A DNA stretch of 6,245 bases from Spirochaetales bacterium (GTDB lineage: Bacteria; Spirochaetota; Spirochaetia; SPDA01). The notes beneath the pieces are model-generated. The model searched no databases and was not told the DNA's origin. It saw only the letters and a list, made by a program, of their open reading frames with translations. The translations under genes and the position numbers were made by a program. Shown piece by piece: positions 1 to 5,138 of the stretch (within the stretch, counting starts at the first letter, position 1; each line of letters opens with the position of its first letter). The stretch covers positions 1-6,245 of the forward strand of contig SPDA01000123.1 of the NCBI GenBank assembly GCA_004525155.1, read 5' to 3'.

Positions 1-890
1 CCCTGTACCGTTACCGGAGGAACAGACCCGTCGTTAGCCCGGGGGAGGATCCCGGGATTCTGTACATACAGGTAAACGGCTCCCGAATCGAGGCCGAACA
101 GAACAGCAGCGGCCATCAGGTGCTTCTTGTCATGAACGACATCACGAGACTCAAAAGGCTCGAGAGCATCCGCAGGGATTTTGTGGCCAATGTCTCCCAC
201 GAGCTGAAAAGTCCCATCACATCGATTCAGGGTTTTGTGGAAACCCTGGAATCCGGCGCGCTGCAGGATCCGGAGAAAGCCGGAAGATTCCTGGGGATTA
301 TCGCGAAACAGGCGGCGAGGCTGAACTCCATAACGGATGACCTCTTAAGCCTTTCCCGCGTGGAACAGACAGGAACGGAAGGTATTGCTTTTGCCCGGAC
401 CCGGCTTACGGACGTGGTTTCGCACGCCGTTTCGGAATACGCGTCAAAAGCGGAGAAACTCTCCATCGCCTTACTGGTCTCCGTGCCTGAGGATCTGGAA
501 GCGGACCTGAATGCTCCTCTCATGGAGCAGGCGCTCATGAATCTTATAGACAATGCCCTGAAATACGGGAGAGGCGGTTTGGAGGTGCGGATATCCGCAG
601 GCGCTGAAGACAGTGCGGGAAATAAAGATGCCGCCGCGGGCGGGAAAGAAATCCGCATATCCGTCCGGGATTTCGGCGAAGGAATACCAAAAGCTAGCCT
701 TCCAAGGATATTTGAAAGGTTCTATACGGTTGACAAATCCCGAAGCAAGGAACTGGGGGGAACGGGGCTGGGCCTGGCCCTGGTCAAACATATTATGATT
801 GCCCACGGCGGCAGCGTTTCCGTGGAAAGCGAACAGGGAGCGGGAAGCACCTTCACATTACACTTGCCCGCTGGGAGGAAAGATGCATGA
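1..890 (+). CDS. PhoR-type sensor histidine kinase, 5' partial
   Basis: The reading frame is open from base 3 of the window, so the gene starts upstream; 295 codons are visible. It is a two-component sensor kinase that autophosphorylates on His and passes the phosphate to a response regulator, which probably lies just upstream. Visible residues 1 to about 50 look like the end of a PAS domain (ILYIQVNG ... VLLVMNDIT). HisKA follows with SHELKSP, whose acceptor His is codon 198-200. The HATPase domain has its N box (NLIDNALKYG), G1 (DFGEGIP), F box (FERFYTVDKSRS) and G2 (GGTGLGLALVKH). The order PAS, DIT-R, RRDFVANVSHEL is typical of PhoR, and the next gene is a phosphate transporter-family protein. 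A phosphate-sensing role is therefore inferred, not shown. There is a small Gly/Ala/Asp-rich insertion between two ATPase-domain strands (about bases 597-645). No membrane segment is visible; it would lie upstream. The stop overlaps the next start by ATGA. Kinase identity is very sure; the PhoR name is less sure. Confidence 0.93.
   Translation, partial: LYRYRRNRPVVSPGEDPGILYIQVNGSRIEAEQNSSGHQVLLVMNDITRLKRLESIRRDFVANVSHELKSPITSIQGFVETLESGALQDPEKAGRFLGIIAKQAARLNSITDDLLSLSRVEQTGTEGIAFARTRLTDVVSHAVSEYASKAEKLSIALLVSVPEDLEADLNAPLMEQALMNLIDNALKYGRGGLEVRISAGAEDSAGNKDAAAGGKEIRISVRDFGEGIPKASLPRIFERFYTVDKSRSKELGGTGLGLALVKHIMIAHGGSVSVESEQGAGSTFTLHLPAGRKDA
873..890 (+). promoter_or_regulatory. Shine-Dalgarno and ATGA stop-start overlap coupling kinase to transporter
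   Basis: GGGAGGAA at 873-880 lies six bases before the ATG at 887. That ATG shares bases with the kinase stop TGA at 888-890 (ATGA). The out-of-frame ATG at 883 is not used because only the 887 start opens the transporter frame. This geometry is typical of translational coupling, so the two proteins are probably made from one mRNA in related amounts. Confidence 0.75.
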
Positions 891-2548
891 TAGTTTCAAT
901 CTTTAAAATTCTGGGCAGTCTGGGTCTATTCCTTTACGGCATGAAAGTGATGAGCGAAGGAATCCAGAAAGCGGCGGGACCAAGACTGCAGAATGTTCTT
1001 AATTTGATGACCTATAACCGGTTCAGCGGCGTTCTCACCGGTTTTTCAATTACGGCCCTGATCCAGTCCTCCTCCGCAACAACGGTTATGGTTGTCGGTT
1101 TCGTCAACGCCGGTATTCTGACCCTGGTCCAGGCGATCGGCGTAATAATGGGGGCCAATATAGGAACCACCGTGACCGGGTGGATCGTGGCTGTTTTCGG
1201 CTTTAAATTCAGCATAACTTCCTTCGCTCTTCCCGCCATAGCCCTGGGGATTTTCTTTTTCCTTATAAAGCGCCTGAAGCGGACATCCTGGGGTGAAGTT
1301 CTCCTCGGCTTCGGCATGCTGTTTCTCGGTCTTTCCATGCTCAAGGATTCCATGCCGGATATCAAGAACAATCCGACGGCCCTCGCTTTTCTCACAAACC
1401 TTTCTGGCCGCGGCTTCCTTTCCTATCTCGCATTTATCGGCGCGGGAACTGTTATCACCATTATTGCCCAGTCTTCCTCCGCCATGATGGCAATTACCCA
1501 GACCCTGGCCTTTTCCGGCTGGATAGATTTCCCCACGGCCGCGGCGCTCATTCTGGGGGAAAACATCGGCACCACCATAACAGCCTTTCTCGCGTCTCTT
1601 GGCACCAATGTTCACGCACGCAGGGCTTCCAGGGTGCACACCCTGTTCAACGTGTTCGGTGTAATCTGGATGAGCTTCGTGTTCAAGTTTTTTCTCATTC
1701 TTATCGATATTATCGTGCCCGGAGGCGGGGTGTTAAAGGAAAACCTGCCGACAAGACTCGCCCTTTTCCACACCCTGTTCAATGTTGCCAATACGCTGCT
1801 GCTGATATGGTTCGTGCCTCAGCTCGGAAAACTCGTGGAAATTATCGTCCACCCGAAAAAAGGGGAAAAGGAGGAGCGGTACCGGCTCAAGTACATTTCA
1901 AGCGCCATGCAGCAGACCCCGGAAATCAATCTCCTCAAGGCCCAGAATGAAATTATCACCATGTTCGACATCGTCGCTGACATGTTCGGCAGGTTCCGCA
2001 GGATTTTCAGCAATACCGGCAAACAATACGAGATGGAAGTGGAAGAAGTAAAAAAGCTGGAAGAATATACCGACGACATGCAGGAGGAAATTTCCCAGTA
2101 CCTTGTGGATTGTTCCAAGGAAAACCTGACTGATGCGTCCAGCAACAATATAAATGTATTTATCCGCGTCATCGACGAACTGGAAAATATCGGCGACAGC
2201 TGCTACACGCTTGCAGTGCTCGCGGAGCGGCGCAACGCCAAGAAGATCCGCCTCGAGGAACAGGCCCTGCTCGACGTGGAGCCCTATGCGGATCTTGTCC
2301 GTGAGTTTCTCGAATTTTTACGAAAACGGCTCAATAAGCAGATGTCGCCGGAGGATTATGAGCTTGCCTCCGATTTTGAAAAACGAATAAACGAGTTCCG
2401 CGACAATCTCAAAAAAGGCTCGCGCAAACGGATTAAAGCCGGCGCCCCGGTAAAGAGCGAGCTCCTCTATATCGATTTTCTCAAGCACCTGGAACACATA
2501 GGAGACTTTTCATTAAGCATATCCAAAGTGCTTATGCAAATCATGTAG
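887..2548 (+). CDS. Na+/phosphate cotransporter family protein with C-terminal PhoU-like domain
   Basis: This 553-residue inner-membrane protein belongs to the NptA/Na-Pi-II family, which imports inorganic phosphate with sodium. Two internal repeats carry the family hallmark. Repeat one has QSSSATT (residues 60-66) and MGANIGTT (88-95). Repeat two has QSSSAMM (195-201) and LGENIGTT (223-230). Hydrophobic segments fall at about residues 4-22, 64-86, 98-127, 136-152, 180-208, 214-236, 256-278 and 290-312. From about residue 345 the protein is soluble, helical and charged, with two acidic motifs, ELENIGD (431-437) and HLEHIGD (534-540). These match the E-x3-D type metal-binding helices of PhoU. 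Length and architecture fit the known NptA-PhoU fusion class. It sits directly behind a PhoR-like kinase with overlapping codons, suggesting a role in phosphate uptake or signalling. Some family members may be exporters or regulators, so transport direction is not certain. The start is supported by GGGAGGAA at 873-880. Confidence 0.92.
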   Translation: MIVSIFKILGSLGLFLYGMKVMSEGIQKAAGPRLQNVLNLMTYNRFSGVLTGFSITALIQSSSATTVMVVGFVNAGILTLVQAIGVIMGANIGTTVTGWIVAVFGFKFSITSFALPAIALGIFFFLIKRLKRTSWGEVLLGFGMLFLGLSMLKDSMPDIKNNPTALAFLTNLSGRGFLSYLAFIGAGTVITIIAQSSSAMMAITQTLAFSGWIDFPTAAALILGENIGTTITAFLASLGTNVHARRASRVHTLFNVFGVIWMSFVFKFFLILIDIIVPGGGVLKENLPTRLALFHTLFNVANTLLLIWFVPQLGKLVEIIVHPKKGEKEERYRLKYISSAMQQTPEINLLKAQNEIITMFDIVADMFGRFRRIFSNTGKQYEMEVEEVKKLEEYTDDMQEEISQYLVDCSKENLTDASSNNINVFIRVIDELENIGDSCYTLAVLAERRNAKKIRLEEQALLDVEPYADLVREFLEFLRKRLNKQMSPEDYELASDFEKRINEFRDNLKKGSRKRIKAGAPVKSELLYIDFLKHLEHIGDFSLSISKVLMQIM

Positions 2549-2566
2549 GTAAAAAAGGATCGTGAT

Positions 2567-3253
2567 ATGAAGAGCCTGTTTTCCATGGCCGCTGCGGCCT
2601 TGATTCTCACTGCGGCTGTTTCCGGGTCCGTTTCCGCGGAATCCTATTTTCTCCCTGAACCCCTTCCGTATACCGTTCACGCTTCCGATGGTTACGCTGT
2701 CACGGAATTCCGGCCTGTCGGCTGGTCGAAGGACGGCAGGTTCGCCTATATCGAGGCGCTGATCGATGAAAAATACAACAACTGTTTTGTCGTCTACCAT
2801 ATTACCGATGCGGTAACGGATAAACCCGTTTTTTCACTGACCGATCGGGAAAGCTGGGAGGAATCCTCTGCTGATACTTTAGTTAAAAACTCCTGGAAAA
2901 GCCATTATCAGGCCTTTACCGCGGAGTGTGCGAAATCGGGCATACGGCAGAAGGTCTACACCTTTCTTCCATCCTTTCCCCTCGCTGCCAACGGAACGGA
3001 ATACAGCGGGCAGGCAGAGGTATCCAGGACAAAAGAAAGCGCCTTTTTCACGATTAGCGTCAATGCGGCGGCCCTCGGCGTCAAGGAAATAGGCCGGGGC
3101 GAAGAAAGGAACCTGGAACAGGTGCGCGCCGGCTTCTACCTTCCCAGTCCCTACGAAATGCGGATTATCGTCCTGGTGGAAATCGAGACGGCCATGCGTG
3201 AAGTTTACTATACGCTCATGGGCTGCCACCTGAAAGCGGGATACGGGGGCTGA
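2567..3253 (+). CDS. Secreted protein of unknown function
   Basis: I do not recognise this 228-residue protein with confidence. It begins with a clear signal peptide: MKSLF, a hydrophobic stretch to about residue 20, and a probable signal peptidase I site after VSA at residue 24. The mature protein should therefore be periplasmic or exported. No lipobox Cys is present. Near the N-terminus, GWSKDGRFAYIE (residues 52-63) resembles the WSxDGR strand found in PD40/TolB-like beta-propeller units and in predicted secreted proteins such as DUF2259. Only one such unit is seen, so the link is weak. Cys residues are at 73, 121 and 220. The rest alternates short beta-like stretches with charged turns. 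It follows the transporter gene by 18 bases, with AAAAAGGA (2552-2559) as ribosome binding site, so it is probably in the same operon. A link to phosphate physiology is only by context. Confidence 0.8.
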   Translation: MKSLFSMAAAALILTAAVSGSVSAESYFLPEPLPYTVHASDGYAVTEFRPVGWSKDGRFAYIEALIDEKYNNCFVVYHITDAVTDKPVFSLTDRESWEESSADTLVKNSWKSHYQAFTAECAKSGIRQKVYTFLPSFPLAANGTEYSGQAEVSRTKESAFFTISVNAAALGVKEIGRGEERNLEQVRAGFYLPSPYEMRIIVLVEIETAMREVYYTLMGCHLKAGYGG

Positions 3254-3279
3254 AAAATCAGTCCCGGCTGTGCTATATT
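3250..3279 (+). promoter_or_regulatory. Possible sigma70-type promoter for the tandem-repeat protein gene
   Basis: A TATATT hexamer at 3274-3279 is preceded by TGC at 3271-3273, an extended -10 arrangement. CTGAAA at 3250-3255 is a four-of-six match to a -35 box with an 18-base spacer. It would give a short leader before the ATG at 3298. The -35 overlaps the end of the previous gene, so read-through from the upstream operon is equally possible. Confidence 0.35.
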
Positions 3280-3297
3280 TGAAACCGGAGGTAAACC

Positions 3298-3963
3298 ATG
3301 AAACGATTATCAATTGCCCTGCTGCTGGTTTTTCTGCCGCTTGCCTTTCTGTCCGCACTGGACTGGGTTATCTACAACTACGATACCTCGGATACGGATT
3401 TTTTGAACAATCATGTAACAGATGTCATTAAACAGGGGTATACCCCGGTAGGCATAGATTTGACCTACGATGATGACGGCGCAGAACTGCTCAACGTGCT
3501 CTTTCTTCTTGACTCAAGCATCACCTTCACCGCTTGGAAGATAAACTATTACTATTCCAACGAGGAAATGGAGCAGGATGTTACAGAACTCATGAATCAG
3601 GGCTGGCTGGCCAAGGATGTGAGTTTCACCGGGGACGTGGCTGCGGTGCTCTTTCTCAAAATGGATCACAACGTAAGCGCCTGGTGGATTGAATTCACCG
3701 AATTTACCGATGACAACATGGTGAAAACCGTTGATTACTGGGTCAACGAGAAAGGTTATACGCCCTACGGCATCTCGGGTTTTGATAAGGAGCTGTGGCT
3801 CCTTTTCGTCAAACTTCCGTCCGTTCCTTTCTCGGAATGGCTCATTGAATGGTACGATTTCGGCGAATACGAAGACGGCATCTACACGGCCGAGGAAAAT
3901 GGATTCGTTCCCTGGGCCCTCATGGTTAGAAACGGTTTTGTGTATATCCTGTACCTGAAATAA
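3298..3963 (+). CDS. Exported protein made of four divergent tandem repeats, function unknown
   Basis: The protein has 221 residues. It starts with a signal peptide (MKRLS, a Leu-rich core, probable cleavage after LSA at residue 20), so it should be exported. The mature part is almost entirely four repeats of about 50 residues. Each has W-x-I at the start (residues 23-25, 80-82, 129-131, 181-183). Each then has an acidic helix-like stretch and a G plus aromatic pair (GY 47, GW 102, GY 153, GF 202), twice followed by TP. Each ends in a hydrophobic strand (VLFLLD 67-72, VLFLKM 117-122, LLFVKL 168-173, YILYLK 216-221). It is acidic and rich in Trp and Tyr. The pattern recalls secreted tandem-repeat domains with a GY-P-x-x-I core, such as BTRD1 (recalled, unverified). 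The ribosome site GGAGG (3287-3291) supports the ATG. Function is not known; a binding or surface role is a guess. Confidence 0.82.
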   Translation: MKRLSIALLLVFLPLAFLSALDWVIYNYDTSDTDFLNNHVTDVIKQGYTPVGIDLTYDDDGAELLNVLFLLDSSITFTAWKINYYYSNEEMEQDVTELMNQGWLAKDVSFTGDVAAVLFLKMDHNVSAWWIEFTEFTDDNMVKTVDYWVNEKGYTPYGISGFDKELWLLFVKLPSVPFSEWLIEWYDFGEYEDGIYTAEENGFVPWALMVRNGFVYILYLK

Positions 3964-3992
3964 ATTAATTACCGAATCTTTCCTTTACATTT

Positions 3993-4024
3993 ATATTATA
4001 TATGAATTATTTAATATATAATAT
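3993..4024. repeat. Perfect 11-bp AT-only inverted repeat
   Basis: ATATTATATAT at 3993-4003 is the exact reverse complement of ATATATAATAT at 4014-4024, with a 10-base centre. It lies 29 bases past the stop of the repeat-protein gene. As RNA it could form a weak AT hairpin followed by TTT; as DNA it is an easily melted stretch. Its low complexity means it could have arisen by chance. Confidence 0.55.
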
Positions 4025-4035
4025 TTAGAGGAAAA

Positions 4036-4045
4036 TACCTTGAAG
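4036..4045 (+). repeat. First copy of 10-bp direct repeat TACCTTGAAG
   Basis: It is identical to 4174-4183, and the copies are 138 bases apart start to start. The match stops at exactly 10 bases on both sides. Both copies have an AGAGGA nearby: before this copy at 4027-4032, and after the second as AGAGGAG at 4188-4194. Confidence 0.5.
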
Positions 4046-4084
4046 CAAAGGCTGTACCCGTTTCCCTGACTCCGGTTCCAGGGT

Positions 4085-4117
4085 TTCCGCGGCCCCTCCG
4101 TGGAATTCGGCTTTTTT
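4085..4117 (+). terminator. Terminator-like hairpin followed by six T
   Basis: TTCCGCGG (4085-4092) pairs with CCGTGGAA (4098-4105) over 8 bp, including one G-T wobble, closing a five-base loop. Six T follow at 4112-4117, after a six-base gap that is longer than ideal. A second, weaker 5-bp hairpin, CCCTG/CAGGG (4064-4083), sits just before it. It probably ends transcripts from the repeat-protein gene, about 120 bases past its stop. The right arm can instead pair with 4118-4127 (GGAA-CGG with CCG-TTCC), an alternative fold. Confidence 0.4.
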
Positions 4118-4135
4118 CCGGTTTTCCAGCACTTT

Positions 4136-4164
4136 TTGTAACATTTATTACAGCCCCGGATACT
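4136..4164 (+). promoter_or_regulatory. Candidate promoter for the Fe-S protein gene
   Basis: TTGTAA (4136-4141) and GATACT (4159-4164) are each four-of-six matches to sigma70-type boxes with an exact 17-base spacer. The start would fall near 4171, giving a leader of about 30 bases to the ATG at 4201. An alternative extended -10, TGG-TACCTT (4171-4179), would place the palindrome at 4137-4152 centred near -41.5, the usual class II activator position. The sequence alone does not decide between the two. Confidence 0.45.
4137..4152. promoter_or_regulatory. Crp/Fnr-type palindrome TGTAA-N6-TTACA
   Basis: TGTAA at 4137-4141 and TTACA at 4148-4152 form a perfect inverted repeat with a six-base centre. 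This is the same half-site length and spacing as Crp-family operators (TGTGA-N6-TCACA), and it also contains GTA-N8-TAC. It overlaps the predicted -35 box, which suggests repression; with the alternative -10 it would suit activation. The regulator is not in the window. The gene behind it belongs to a family I recall near Crp/Fnr-type regulators and hcp. Confidence 0.5.
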
Positions 4165-4173
4165 AGTCTGTGG

Positions 4174-4183
4174 TACCTTGAAG
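4174..4183 (+). repeat. Second copy of 10-bp direct repeat TACCTTGAAG
   Basis: This copy lies between the predicted promoter and the ribosome binding site of the Fe-S protein gene, so it would fall at the start of the leader RNA or in a second -10 region. See the copy at 4036-4045. Confidence 0.5.
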
Positions 4184-4200
4184 GCATAGAGGAGTAAATA

Positions 4201-5067
4201 ATGACGCGAGACATCATTACCATAGACGAAAAAAAATGCAACGGCTGCGGCCTGTGCGTCCAGGGCTGCCCGGAAGGTGCGCTCCAGCTGATTGAAGGAA
4301 AGGCAAGACTCGTCGGAGACCTGTACTGCGACGGTCTCGGCGCCTGTATCGGCGAATGCCCCGAAGGGGCCATTACCGTGGAGCGGCGGGAGGCGGAACC
4401 CTACGACGAGGACAAGGTCATGGATAACGTGATGAAACAGGGAAAGGCAGTTGTCAGGGCCCACCTTGCGCATCTCGAACATCATCACGCCGATGCCTAT
4501 CATACCCAGGCCCTTGCGTATCTCAAAAAGCACGGGCACGATACAGCCGAATTTGCGGCTCAGCCCGAACCCTGCGGCTGCCCCGGAAGCCAATCGCGGC
4601 AGCTGTCCGGCCACCGGCACGGCTCGCACCACGGTACCGGCAGCGGGGGATGTGAAGAGACGGAAGGCGCACAGGGCAGCGTCGAATCGAGACTCAGCCA
4701 CTGGCCGGTGCAGCTTCACCTCATCAATCCCGGGGCCGAGCAGTACCGGAAAAAGGATGTACTCCTGGCGGCTGACTGTACAGCCTTTGCCATGGGTAAT
4801 TTTCACCAGTCCGCGCTCAACGGTAAATCTCTTGCCATAGCCTGTCCCAAACTCGATTCGGGAAAGGATATATACGTGGACAAACTGAGGGCCCTTATAG
4901 ACAGCGCGCAGATAAATACCCTCACCGTCATGATTATGGAAGTGCCCTGCTGCAGGGGGCTGCTCGCCCTGGCGCAGGAAGCCATGGCCAAGGCCACCCG
5001 CAAGGTACCGGTAAAACTGGTGCAGGTAAGCGTGGAAGGGGAAATCCAGAAAGAGGAGTGGATCTAG
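4201..5067 (+). CDS. 4Fe-4S ferredoxin-domain protein of the hcp-associated type
   Basis: A cytoplasmic iron-sulfur protein of 288 residues. The N-terminus has a canonical CxxCxxCxxxCP cluster site (Cys 13, 16, 19, 23). A second site, CDGLGACIGECPEGAI, has Cys 43, 49 and 53 but Leu at 46 where a fourth Cys is usual. Residues 88-144 are unusually rich in His (12 of 57), and CGC at 125-127 and Cys151 lie nearby. From about residue 163 a conserved C-terminal domain begins (LSHWPVQLHLINP, AADCTAFAMGNFHQ, IACPKLD, MEVPCCRG) with Cys 193, 215, 250 and 251. I recognise this architecture from anaerobes, where it is often annotated only as 4Fe-4S binding protein and often lies near hcp; its exact reaction is unknown to me. 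It probably carries electrons or assists a redox or nitrosative stress response. AGAGGAG at 4188-4194, six bases before ATG, sets the start. The gene has its own promoter candidate and a palindromic operator. Confidence 0.9.
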   Translation: MTRDIITIDEKKCNGCGLCVQGCPEGALQLIEGKARLVGDLYCDGLGACIGECPEGAITVERREAEPYDEDKVMDNVMKQGKAVVRAHLAHLEHHHADAYHTQALAYLKKHGHDTAEFAAQPEPCGCPGSQSRQLSGHRHGSHHGTGSGGCEETEGAQGSVESRLSHWPVQLHLINPGAEQYRKKDVLLAADCTAFAMGNFHQSALNGKSLAIACPKLDSGKDIYVDKLRALIDSAQINTLTVMIMEVPCCRGLLALAQEAMAKATRKVPVKLVQVSVEGEIQKEEWI

Positions 5068-5080
5068 GCGGCATACCCGC

Positions 5081-5109
5081 TGGACGAACAGGGCCTGCCC
5101 CGCTATAGT
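5081..5109 (+). promoter_or_regulatory. Candidate sigma70-type promoter for the sugar kinase
   Basis: TATAGT at 5104-5109 matches the -10 consensus at five of six bases, and TGGACG at 5081-5086 matches the -35 at four of six, with a 17-base spacer. Transcription would start near 5116, about 23 bases before the ATG. No terminator is seen between the Fe-S protein stop (5067) and this site, so read-through is also possible. Confidence 0.5.
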
Positions 5110-5126
5110 TCCAGCATACGGAACAT

Positions 5127-5131
5127 AAGGA
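5127..5131 (+). promoter_or_regulatory. Ribosome binding site that sets the sugar kinase start
   Basis: AAGGA lies seven bases before ATG 5139. The next in-frame Met (codon 11, directly before IAVDLGAS) has no comparable site in front, so the upstream ATG is preferred, giving a ten-residue polar N-terminal extension. Confidence 0.55.
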
Positions 5132-5138
5132 CAGGGCC

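Larger units (their letters stand above)
3964..4200. other. Gene-free regulatory stretch between the repeat protein and the Fe-S protein
   Basis: No convincing protein gene lies here. The left part (to about 4026) is very AT-rich and holds an 11-bp inverted repeat and a perfect TATAAT at 4017-4022, which lacks a well-spaced -35. The middle (4064-4127) is GC-richer and can fold into several small hairpins, one followed by six T. The right end holds a palindromic operator-like site and promoter elements for the Fe-S protein gene. A nine-codon frame, TTG at 4040 to TGA at 4069, has an AGAGGA in front but is too short to support as a gene. Confidence 0.7.

Noticed and set aside
120..122. GTG at 120 as the start of the histidine kinase
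   Set aside because: The same frame stays open to the left edge and encodes a PAS-like strand pattern continuous with the kinase; no ribosome binding site precedes the GTG.
1046..1639. Minus-strand open frame of 197 codons opposite the transporter
   Set aside because: It is fully inside a well-supported plus-strand gene and its Gly/Arg/His-rich product looks like antisense of a membrane-protein coding sequence.
4040..4069. Nine-codon TTG frame with AGAGGA in front, a possible leader peptide
   Set aside because: Too short to support, with a rare start codon, and the nearest -10-like site would place the transcript start at or inside its ribosome site.
4046..4173. The 128-base segment between the direct repeats as a small mobile element
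   Set aside because: No convincing terminal inverted repeats; only a 7-bp GGCTGTA/TACAGCC match well inside the ends. Kept as a repeat observation only.
5068..5080. GCGG-CATAC-CCGC as a terminator after the Fe-S protein gene
   Set aside because: Only a 4-bp stem and no T-run follows.
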